From Candidatus Hemicellulosilyticus sp. P3 (GTDB taxonomy: Bacteria > Bacteroidota > Bacteroidia > Bacteroidales > P3), in the NCBI GenBank assembly GCA_001543385.1, contig LPNH01000013.1:58610-110106 (forward strand): a stretch of DNA of 51,497 bases. Direction: 5' to 3'. Each line of letters begins with the position of its first letter. The first letter of the stretch is position 1. The position numbers and the translations under genes were made by a program. The notes below the pieces were generated by a model. The model did not search any database. It had not been told where the DNA came from and was given only the letters and a program-made list of their open reading frames with translations. This document shows, in pieces, positions 8,214 through 15,318 of the stretch.

Positions 8214-8876
8214 ATGCACCCAACGCCGGTGTCAGACATCATCGTTGCTTTCCACAGACTATTGCTGTGCGCCCCGTGCGTTCTGCTGGCAGGATGCAAC
8301 GGCATTTACGACGGCCTGTACGACGATTTTGGCGGCACCGACATCCCGCAGTACGGATTTGTGGAGAGCCGGGCTGACGGCAGCGGCACTATTTATATCG
8401 ACGCCACTGGCTACGACCGTTGGGTGCTGCTCGACTTCCATCGCAAGACCATGGACACGGTCAACATCACCGCCGCCGAACCGGATCCGGAACACTGGGA
8501 TATCGCCATACACCGTTACGATGTGAGGACCCGCGACGGCGCAGCCGCCGAGACCCCTGTTGCCGACTTGTCGGCCGCAGCCGCCATGGACCGCGACAGG
8601 CTGGCGTTCACCGCCGACGTGGACAGCCAGGTGGTGGTCGACATGTCGACCATGATGGACGGCTATCTGGGCTACAGTCCGGCACACGTCAACCCCGTGC
8701 TGTCGCGATGGCTGGATGTGAACACTTCCACCATGCCGCCCGTCTACACCCTGTCGCGCAAGGTGTATATCGTGCAAATGGAGGACGGCACACTGGCTGC
8801 CCTGTTCTTCTCCGACTATGTGAACGAAAAGGCCGCCAAGGGGTATATAACCATCCAATACCGTTATCCGCTTTAA
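8214..8876 (+). CDS. HmuY-family haem-binding lipoprotein
   Basis: A 220-residue lipoprotein of the HmuY family, surface haemophores that capture haem and pass it to a TonB-dependent receptor. The lipobox is LLAGC (Cys28). The family signature WDIAIHRYDVRT lies at 95-106, and the later block with NPVLSRW and TMPPVYTLSRKVYIV at about 160-187 is also typical. P. gingivalis HmuY holds haem iron through two histidines. Here the loop regions instead offer Met144, Met147, Met148, Met174 and His158, so ligation could differ. The ATG at 8214 was chosen since it begins the signal peptide; an earlier GTG-type start would overlap the upstream gene. The receptor gene follows after 32 bases. Confidence 0.85.
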   Translation: MHPTPVSDIIVAFHRLLLCAPCVLLAGCNGIYDGLYDDFGGTDIPQYGFVESRADGSGTIYIDATGYDRWVLLDFHRKTMDTVNITAAEPDPEHWDIAIHRYDVRTRDGAAAETPVADLSAAAAMDRDRLAFTADVDSQVVVDMSTMMDGYLGYSPAHVNPVLSRWLDVNTSTMPPVYTLSRKVYIVQMEDGTLAALFFSDYVNEKAAKGYITIQYRYPL

Positions 8877-8908
8877 CGGGTAGCCCGACGTAAAAACCAG
8901 AAATTGTT

Positions 8909-10819
8909 TTGAATCTCAGACTGATTGTTCTCCCCTTGGTTATCCTTGGTCTTTTTCCGAGCGTGGCAGCCCGGGGGCAGGATACGGCGCACAATGCATG
9001 CCGGCAGCTCGAAGCACTGGTCGTCACGGCCACCCGCACGCCGAAGCTGCTGAAGGATGTCCCCGTGGTGACACGCATCATCAGCCACCACGACTTCGAG
9101 AGCCTCGATATCGGCCATCTGCCCGAACTACTCCAAGCCGAACTGCCCGGCATTGAGTTCACCTACGCGATGAACCAGCAACTCTCGCTCAATATGCAGG
9201 GGTTCGGCGGCAACGGCATACTCTTCTTGGTCGACGGGGAACGGCTGGCCGGCGAGACACTGGACAATATTGACTACGCACGGCTCAATCTGGACAATGT
9301 GGAGCATATTGAAATTGTCAAAGGCTCCGCATCGGCACTTTACGGATCCAACGCCGTGGGCGGTGTGGTCAACCTTGTCAGCCGCAACGCCGGTGAGCCC
9401 TGGAGCCTGCGACTGAACGGACACTATGGCTCGTACCGCAATCAGCGTTACGGCGCCTCGCTGGGATTCAGCCGCAAGCGTTTCAGCAGCGAGACCCACG
9501 CCCAACACACTGCGTGTGACCCCATCCGCATGGCTGCCGACGGCGACTTCGGCACCCTGTATGGCAACCACACCTGGCACATCAAGGAGCGCATCACCGT
9601 CACACCGACAGACAAGATGAAACTGAGCGCCCGGGCAGGCTTCTTCTTCCGCGAACGCGAGTCACAGGCGACTGTGCACGACCGCTACCGCGACTTCAGC
9701 GGCGGCCTGAAAGGCGACTACGCTGTCTCCGGCCGTTCGGCGCTGACCGTGGGCTACACGTTTGACCAATATGACAAGAGTAACTATCTGCTGACGGGCG
9801 GATACGATGTGCGCACCTATAGCAATGTGCAGCACACCACACGCGCACTATACAACCACACGTTCAACCCATCCCACACGGTCACCGCGGGAGGCGACGT
9901 GATGCGCGACTATCTGATGAGCTACCAGTTCGGCGGTGACGGCGCCCACCGCCAATATACCGCCGACGCCTTTGTACAATGGGACTGGACGCCGGACGAC
10001 CGGGTCAACATTGTGTCGGCCGTCCGCTACGACTATTATTCACTTTCGGCGGCCAGCCACCTGTCGCCCAAAGTGAGCGCGATGTACAAGCTGCCCCGTG
10101 TCACGCTCCGCGCCACCTATGCCGGCGGATTCCGGGCGCCGACATTGAAGGAGATGTACATGGTGTTCGACATGGCGAATATCTTCATGATTTACGGCAA
10201 TCCCGACCTGTTGCCGGAGAAGAGCGACAACTTCAACCTGTCGGCCGAATACAGCCACAGCCACTACAATGTCACCGCCATGGGATTCTACAATCATATC
10301 CGCAACCACATCACCACCTATTGGAACACTGCGCTGAACGGTATGCGCTATGCCAATATGGAACCTGTCGGCCTGGCAGGCGTCGACCTCGCCGCCTCGG
10401 CGCGGTGGGACAACGGGGTGGGGATGCGCCTTTCATACACCTACACCCGGGAACGTGTCACCGCAGGGGGCATGCAGACCTCTTCCACCCGCCCCCACGC
10501 TGCCACGCTGCGCCTCGACTACCGGCGGAGATGGAGCGCCGGCACCTGCACAGTGGCGCTGGGCGGTCGGGCGATGAGCGCCGTCACCTGCGACGAATAC
10601 ACCTCTTACACCGACCTGTCGCAGACTGCCCGGCGCACCTATCCCGGCTACATGCTGTGGCGTTTCAACATAAGTCAAGAATTCAAACGTGGCGTCACCC
10701 TTACCGCCACTGTCGACAACCTGTTCGACTACACCCCCGACTATTACTACAGCAACTCACCCGCCACACCCGGACGCACCTATGCCGTCGGACTAACCGT
10801 CGACATAGACAAGCTCTGA
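8909..10819 (+). CDS. TonB-dependent outer-membrane receptor, HmuR-like
   Basis: A 636-residue TonB-dependent receptor with a TTG start; no in-frame ATG exists before the plug domain. Residues 1-24 form a signal peptide (ending AARGQ). A TonB-box-like segment LEALVVTATRTPK follows, then the plug domain with FLVDGERLAGET and the classic VEHIEIVKGSASALYGSNAVGGVVNLV. The rest is the 22-stranded barrel, with FRAPTLKEMYMVF in the middle and a terminal strand closing on the extreme C-terminus. Because it directly follows a HmuY homologue it probably imports haem or a haem-like compound, powered by TonB. No periplasmic or inner-membrane haem genes (hmuSTUV type) follow here; the next gene is on the other strand. 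Confidence 0.88.
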   Translation: MNLRLIVLPLVILGLFPSVAARGQDTAHNACRQLEALVVTATRTPKLLKDVPVVTRIISHHDFESLDIGHLPELLQAELPGIEFTYAMNQQLSLNMQGFGGNGILFLVDGERLAGETLDNIDYARLNLDNVEHIEIVKGSASALYGSNAVGGVVNLVSRNAGEPWSLRLNGHYGSYRNQRYGASLGFSRKRFSSETHAQHTACDPIRMAADGDFGTLYGNHTWHIKERITVTPTDKMKLSARAGFFFRERESQATVHDRYRDFSGGLKGDYAVSGRSALTVGYTFDQYDKSNYLLTGGYDVRTYSNVQHTTRALYNHTFNPSHTVTAGGDVMRDYLMSYQFGGDGAHRQYTADAFVQWDWTPDDRVNIVSAVRYDYYSLSAASHLSPKVSAMYKLPRVTLRATYAGGFRAPTLKEMYMVFDMANIFMIYGNPDLLPEKSDNFNLSAEYSHSHYNVTAMGFYNHIRNHITTYWNTALNGMRYANMEPVGLAGVDLAASARWDNGVGMRLSYTYTRERVTAGGMQTSSTRPHAATLRLDYRRRWSAGTCTVALGGRAMSAVTCDEYTSYTDLSQTARRTYPGYMLWRFNISQEFKRGVTLTATVDNLFDYTPDYYYSNSPATPGRTYAVGLTVDIDKL

Positions 10820-10899
10820 TCCCACCTACCGCACATAGAGGTGCCCCACGGCCACGAATGTGAATGGCATCAGTCTCCCGGCTCAGACCGAGGGCTGGC

Positions 10900-11736
10900 T
10901 CATAACTTCACCATACGGCATATCTCTTCCAGATAGCGGCGGTCAATGTCGTCGAACGTGGAGCGTTCTTTGCTGTCTATGTCGAGTACAGCCACCACCT
11001 CGCCCTCTCGGGAAAAGACCGGGACGACAATCTCCGAACGCGACTGGCTGCTGCAGGCGATGTGGCCGGGAAACTGCTCGACGTCGGGAACCACCATCGT
11101 CTCACGCCGCTCCCATGCCGTACCGCACACGCCACAACCGAAGCCGATGTGCGTACAGGCCACAGGCCCCTGGAACGGGCCCAGCAACAGTGCCCCCTCC
11201 TTCACCCGGTAGAAACCGGTCCAAAAAAAACCCATTGCGCCATGGATGGCGGCGCAGACGTTGGCCATCACAGCCACAGCATCTGTCTCGCCATCCGTCA
11301 GTGCACGGATTTGTTTGGTGAGCAAGCGGTATCTTTCTTCTTTATTCATGGTGTCTTTTAATGTTTTCACCAATCCCCAATCCGCCGGCAGCCACCCCAC
11401 GCTCTCCAGCTCCCGCATAGAGAGCCAACGTGCAGCCTCGTGCTCTTTCAACGTCAGGCTGCCGCTTTCAATGCGGCAGAGGTAGCAGCGCATGGTGAGG
11501 TGGAACTTCGGGTAGTCGTATTCCACCGTGGCTTCCAAACGTTCGATGACGATACGTGTCTCCAACTCCTCCCAAATCTCACGCCTCAGCGCCTCCTCGG
11601 CACATTCACCGGGCTCAATCTTGCCCCCGGGAAACTCCCAGTAGTCCTTCCATTCCCCATAGCCACGCTGTGTGGCGAAAACACGTCCCTCCCCATCGTG
11701 GATAATGGCAGCAACGACATTGATTTGTTTTCTCAT
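10900..11736 (-). CDS. Nudix (MutT-like) hydrolase fused to free methionine-R-sulfoxide reductase
   Basis: A single 278-residue frame joins two repair enzymes. Residues 1 to about 128 are a MutT-like Nudix hydrolase: WEFPGGKIEPGE leads into a Nudix box at 38-59 with the REIWEE core, the type that hydrolyses oxidised nucleotides such as 8-oxo-dGTP. Residues 130-278 form a GAF domain of the free methionine-R-sulfoxide reductase type. Its Cys194, Cys204 and Cys228 are spaced 10 and 24 residues apart, exactly as the three catalytic cysteines of E. coli fRMsr. The joint is a short linker (TLKDT), and the ATG that would start a separate fRMsr is still present at 11349, so separate internal initiation is possible. 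The gene is 20 bases downstream of vsr on the same strand. Confidence 0.88.
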   Translation of the reverse strand: MRKQINVVAAIIHDGEGRVFATQRGYGEWKDYWEFPGGKIEPGECAEEALRREIWEELETRIVIERLEATVEYDYPKFHLTMRCYLCRIESGSLTLKEHEAARWLSMRELESVGWLPADWGLVKTLKDTMNKEERYRLLTKQIRALTDGETDAVAVMANVCAAIHGAMGFFWTGFYRVKEGALLLGPFQGPVACTHIGFGCGVCGTAWERRETMVVPDVEQFPGHIACSSQSRSEIVVPVFSREGEVVAVLDIDSKERSTFDDIDRRYLEEICRMVKL

Positions 11737-11756
11737 ACAAACGGCCCCTCCATCGT

Positions 11757-12263
11757 TCAGAACTGTCCGCCCTCCGCCGCCACCGGGGCGGTGGATCCGG
11801 AGACAGCATAAGCTTGCGGTTTTTGTTTCGTATAACGTGACAGCATATTCTGATTCAGCACTAACTCCACCCTGCGCATGGTCTGTTCCAGCCGTTTGGT
11901 CGTCAACTGACATTCCCATACCACAACCACATTCCAGCCGTTCCGATGCAAGATATCGTAATTCTGCCTGTCACGCAGGCGGTTGCGGGCTATTTTGGCC
12001 TCCCAGAAGGCAGTGTTGCTTTGTGGGGTCTTGAAAGCTTTGCACCCCTCATGACCGTGCCAGAAACAGCCGTTGACAAAGATGGCTGTGCGGTAAGGCC
12101 GCATCACGATGTCCGGCCGACCCGGCACCGACTTGACATTCAAACGGTACCGATACCCATGCCCCCACAGCCACCGCCGCACCGCCAACTCAGGCTTGGT
12201 GCCCTTGCTGCCGATGCGCGACATACAGCGGTGGCGCTGCTCCGGTGTCATGGTGTCAGTCAT
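11757..12263 (-). CDS. vsr: Very short patch repair endonuclease Vsr
   Basis: A 168-residue Vsr-type endonuclease, which nicks DNA next to T:G mismatches created when 5-methylcytosine deaminates. The family blocks are all present: MSRIGSKGTKPELAVRRWL, then GRPDIVMRPYRTAIFVNGCFWHGHEGC (catalytic Asp, and the His/Cys residues of the structural zinc site), FWEAKIARNRLRDRQN, and GWNVVVVWECQL. Such genes normally sit next to a DNA cytosine methyltransferase, but none is present in this window. The C-terminal 30 residues are not conserved. Translation could start at either ATG 12263 or 12251. It is upstream of the Nudix-fRMsr fusion and probably cotranscribed. Confidence 0.9.
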   Translation of the reverse strand: MTDTMTPEQRHRCMSRIGSKGTKPELAVRRWLWGHGYRYRLNVKSVPGRPDIVMRPYRTAIFVNGCFWHGHEGCKAFKTPQSNTAFWEAKIARNRLRDRQNYDILHRNGWNVVVVWECQLTTKRLEQTMRRVELVLNQNMLSRYTKQKPQAYAVSGSTAPVAAEGGQF

Positions 12264-12385
12264 GAATCAATTTATCAAGTAATGATGTGGCATCCTTTAT
12301 CTTGTGCAGGGAAATCAAAATTACGAAAAACATCCCAATGGGCAAAAGGGTATCTGACGGCAGGCCATGGTGATGCCCTATAGAA

Positions 12386-12416
12386 AGCCCCACCCTCGTA
12401 TTGAAGGGGTGGGGCT
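12386..12416 (-). terminator. Hairpin downstream of tRNA-Gly
   Basis: Ten-base arms at 12386-12395 and 12407-12416 are perfect complements around an 11-base loop. Read on the minus strand the hairpin begins 13 bases after the tRNA CCA end and is followed by a weak T-rich stretch. It probably ends tRNA transcription; it could also act between the tRNA and vsr. Confidence 0.5.
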
Positions 12417-12429
12417 GGCGGGCATACAA

Positions 12430-12505
12430 TGGAGCGACAGACGGGGTTCGAACCCGCGACCTGCGGCTTGGGAAGCCGCCGCTCTGCCAACTGAGCTACT
12501 GTCGC
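12430..12505 (-). tRNA. tRNA-Gly (anticodon CCC)
   Basis: The minus strand folds into a full cloverleaf of 76 bases. The acceptor arm GCGACAG pairs perfectly with CTGTCGC. The D arm is GCTC/GAGC. The anticodon arm GCGGC/GCCGC holds the loop TTCCCAA, giving anticodon CCC. The T arm has the invariant TTCGAAC loop. The discriminator is T and the CCA end is encoded. A TATCTTTG promoter element lies 18 bases upstream. Confidence 0.95.
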
Positions 12506-12523
12506 AAGGCTTGTTTGCGGATG

Positions 12524-12531
12524 CAAAGATA
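12524..12531 (-). promoter_or_regulatory. Bacteroidota -7 element for tRNA-Gly
   Basis: On the minus strand this reads TATCTTTG, an exact TAnnTTTG match, ending 18 bases before the first base of the tRNA. Confidence 0.6.
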
Positions 12532-12630
12532 TGAAAAATAAGTTGTACATTTGCAAATTATTTTAACTGTCTTTGCGACAGCCTTTACGGACATACGTTT
12601 CGCATTTTTTTATCAACTCCTCATATAACT

Positions 12631-13575
12631 ATGAACAAGACTAAGTTGAAGCAGGAATTTTATGCTTACCTGATGCTCACTGTAGGCAGCGCCCTGTTCG
12701 CCATCGGCGATGTGATGTTTGTGAACCCCTATCTGATGGCGCCCGGCGGCACGTATGGTCTGAGCAATGTGCTGAACACGGTGTGGCCATGGAAGATCTC
12801 GCTCTATGCTATTTGTATGGACATACCGCTGCTGATTGTGGGCACCTGGATTCTGGGACCAAGATTCGGCGTCAAGACGGTTGTGTCGACACTGCTTATC
12901 TTTGCTTTTACGTTTGTATTGGAGAGTGTGTGGGGGTATAACCCGCTGATTTTTGACGGCAAGATAGCCGATGCACCTATCGAAGGGCTGTCGATGGTGA
13001 AGATACCGCATAGCGGCGGCTGGTTTATTCCCGACTATTTTCTGAACACGGTGGTGGCAGGGCTTATCTATGGCGCCGCTATCGGACTGATTTTCAAATC
13101 GGGCGCCACATCGGGCGGCAGTGATATCATCTCTATGATTTTGCATAAGTACACCAAGGTTTCGCTGGGAACGCTGGTGCTGATTGTGGACAGCTGCATC
13201 ACGCTGACGACGCTGATTGCCTTTGGCGATATCCGGCTGCCTATCTATTCGATACTGCTTATCTTTATTGAAAGCAAGGTGATTGACCTCATTGTGGAGG
13301 GCCGCAGCAATTACAAGACGGCGTTTGTGGTGACGGACAAAACGGAGGAGGTGCGCAACTATATTTTGAACGAGCTGCACCGCGGCGGCACCTGCCTGAC
13401 AGGTGAAGGGCTTTACCAAGGCAACGAGCGCAAGGTGATTTATGTGACGCTGACACGCACTGACCTTATCAAGCTGAAGAGCGACCTGCACCAACTGGAC
13501 CCCAATGCGTTTGTGAACATCATGGAAAGTGCCGAGATTATGGGACGTGGGTTCAAACCGATACCGCAAGAATAG
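12631..13575 (+). CDS. YitT family membrane protein
   Basis: A 314-residue integral membrane protein of the YitT family. About five to six hydrophobic segments span residues 12 to 210, with the family's central GLIYGAAIGLIFKSGATSGGSDIISMIL block, followed by a soluble C-terminal DUF2179-type domain (about residues 225-310, KTAFVVTDKTEEVRNYI through FVNIMESAEIMGRGF). The biochemical role is not established for the family; transport has been proposed. The length and both domains are complete. A possible promoter (TACGTTTC at 12594-12601, close to TAnnTTTG) lies 29 bases upstream. It is divergent from tRNA-Gly. Confidence 0.9.
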   Translation: MNKTKLKQEFYAYLMLTVGSALFAIGDVMFVNPYLMAPGGTYGLSNVLNTVWPWKISLYAICMDIPLLIVGTWILGPRFGVKTVVSTLLIFAFTFVLESVWGYNPLIFDGKIADAPIEGLSMVKIPHSGGWFIPDYFLNTVVAGLIYGAAIGLIFKSGATSGGSDIISMILHKYTKVSLGTLVLIVDSCITLTTLIAFGDIRLPIYSILLIFIESKVIDLIVEGRSNYKTAFVVTDKTEEVRNYILNELHRGGTCLTGEGLYQGNERKVIYVTLTRTDLIKLKSDLHQLDPNAFVNIMESAEIMGRGFKPIPQE

Positions 13576-13581
13576 CGGCAT

Positions 13582-13602
13582 AGCACCCCGAAGGGCTTTT
13601 TT
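13582..13602 (+). terminator. Weak T-tailed hairpin after the YitT gene
   Basis: A short bulged stem (13582-13587 with 13593-13597) is followed by a run of six T residues. It lies in the gap between the YitT gene and the glycosyltransferase. The stem is short, so termination would be partial at best. Confidence 0.3.
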
Positions 13603-13618
13603 ATTGAGATTACATGGA

Positions 13619-14815
13619 ATGAATATACTGCAACTCTGTCCCAAGCCCCCCTACCCTCCTGTCGACGGAGGAACGCTGGCCATGCACAGCATCACGCAGG
13701 GTCTGCTGGAGACCGGACACCGTGTGAAGGTGCTGTCGGTGTGCAGCGACAAGCATCCTGTACGTAGCGGGCAGATGACAGAGGACTATTGCCGACAGAC
13801 CGGCTTTGAGGCGGTCTACGTGGATTTGAACCCGCACCTCATCCCCGCCGCCTATGCCCTGCTGAGCGGTGAGTCGTACCACGTGCGCCGATACCGCAGC
13901 GATGCTTTTGCCGACAGACTGGCAGCGGTGCTGCAGGCTGCAGCGTTTGACGCGGTGTTGGTAGAGGGGCTGTTCTTGACACCCTATGTGCCGCTGATAC
14001 GACAGCATTGCCAAGCCCCGGTAGTGTTGCGCGCCCACAATATAGAGCACCGCATCTGGGCCCAGATGGCCCGAGGGTGCCGCATACCGCTGAAACGCGG
14101 CTATCTGAAGCATCTGGCGATGACATTGCGGCAGTATGAGTTGGAGCATGTGAAGGACTACGATGCGGTGGTGTGTATCAGCTCTGTCGACGCCGGCATG
14201 CTGAGGCAGGCAGGGTTTCGCAAGCCGCTGACGAGCATCCCGTTCGGCGTCACCCCTGAACCGATGGATTATGTTGATGTGGAACCGGCGTCGCTGTTTC
14301 ATTTAGGTTCGATGGACTGGATGCCCAACCAGGAAGGTGTGGATTGGTTTCTGCAGCAAGTGTGGCCGCTATTGCACCGCGAGGTGCCGCAAGCCCGTCT
14401 CTACCTGGCGGGGCGCAAGATGCCGCGCAGGCTATTGGAGGCTCATATTGAGGGCGTCAGCGTGGTAGGTGAGGTAGCCGACGCCATGCACTTCATTGCA
14501 TCAAAGCAGATTAACGTTGTGCCGTTGCTGTCCGGCAGCGGAATCCGGGTGAAAATTATCGAGGCCATGTCGGCCGGCAAGACGGTGGTCACCACCCGGA
14601 CGGGAGCGCAAGGTATCGACGCCCGCGACGGCGAGCATCTGCTCATCGCCGACACGGCCGAGGATTTTGTCCGGCATATACGGCACTGTATAGATGACGA
14701 CGCATTCTGCCGCAGCATCGGGCAGAATGCCTACCGCCTGATTGCGCAAGAATATAACACAACAACGTTAACCCACAAATTGATATCATTCTTATGCGAA
14801 ACAATAGAACACTGA
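13619..14815 (+). CDS. Glycosyltransferase, GT-B fold (GT4-like)
   Basis: A 398-residue GT-B glycosyltransferase. The N-terminal half begins MNILQLCPKPPYPPVDGGTLAM, the typical glycine-rich acceptor-side start, and contains VVLRAHNIEHRIW, a common block in this group. The C-terminal half carries the nucleotide-sugar domain: FHLGSMDWMPNQEGVDWFL, then VVPLLSGSGIRVKIIEAMSAGKTVVTT, the E-x7-E-like donor-binding signature in which the conserved Glu reads KIIEAMSAGK. The ATG at 13619 removes a 30-codon upstream stretch that overlaps the previous gene. The donor and acceptor sugars are not predictable. No surface-polysaccharide cluster is visible nearby. Its last 22 bases overlap the next gene. Confidence 0.87.
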   Translation: MNILQLCPKPPYPPVDGGTLAMHSITQGLLETGHRVKVLSVCSDKHPVRSGQMTEDYCRQTGFEAVYVDLNPHLIPAAYALLSGESYHVRRYRSDAFADRLAAVLQAAAFDAVLVEGLFLTPYVPLIRQHCQAPVVLRAHNIEHRIWAQMARGCRIPLKRGYLKHLAMTLRQYELEHVKDYDAVVCISSVDAGMLRQAGFRKPLTSIPFGVTPEPMDYVDVEPASLFHLGSMDWMPNQEGVDWFLQQVWPLLHREVPQARLYLAGRKMPRRLLEAHIEGVSVVGEVADAMHFIASKQINVVPLLSGSGIRVKIIEAMSAGKTVVTTRTGAQGIDARDGEHLLIADTAEDFVRHIRHCIDDDAFCRSIGQNAYRLIAQEYNTTTLTHKLISFLCETIEH

Positions 14816-15318
14816 TTTTGTTGCTGTTGATAGCTTTGACAATGCGCGTTGCCGCCCAGCAGATACGCATCCCGTCCACCCGTGTCACCGTCGACCTGCC
14901 CGCAGGCGAATGGAATTACCTCAAGACATTGAATTTGGACAAAAACATCACTGTCTATCTATATATTTACACCGACAGCGTGGTGATTGACGCCTCGGGC
15001 GACACCATCCTGCCCTTTCTGCGCATTTATGTGCAACGCAACTATCGTGGCAGTGCCTATGATCTGGCTTACGACCGGTTTCTGAAACAGCCGTTCCAGT
15101 CGATGAATGAATATACGGACGGTCTGCCCGTCGGCGGCATCGGTTACGTGGGCGCCTACCGCAGCAACGACGACAGCAAGGAGTATCAGTTCCGGATGAT
15201 TTACCTCAAGGACAAGGAAAACGGCATCGAGATACGTATGGAGACCACCGGCGACACTTACGCCCGCTTTGACAAGATGTTTAACGACATCCTGCAGACC
15301 GTAGACATCAAGAAATGA
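14794..15318 (+). CDS. Hypothetical exported protein
   Basis: A 174-residue exported protein with a signal peptide of about 20 residues (LILLLLIALTMRVAAQQ). The mature part is a single compact alpha/beta domain. The early strand RVTVDLPAGEWNYLKTL, the late YQFRMIYLKDKENGIEIRMET pair and the closing helix DKMFNDILQTVDI recall PsbP/DUF1795-like stress proteins, but this is a fold-level impression only. It overlaps the glycosyltransferase by 22 bases, and its stop overlaps the start of the following large protein in an ATGA of four bases. The pair is therefore probably co-translated. Function unknown. Confidence 0.65.
   Translation: MRNNRTLILLLLIALTMRVAAQQIRIPSTRVTVDLPAGEWNYLKTLNLDKNITVYLYIYTDSVVIDASGDTILPFLRIYVQRNYRGSAYDLAYDRFLKQPFQSMNEYTDGLPVGGIGYVGAYRSNDDSKEYQFRMIYLKDKENGIEIRMETTGDTYARFDKMFNDILQTVDIKK

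Noticed and set aside
12613..13644. 343-residue frame antisense to the YitT gene
   Set aside because: It is His/Gln-rich with no recognisable motif, and covers a complete, well-conserved membrane protein on the plus strand.
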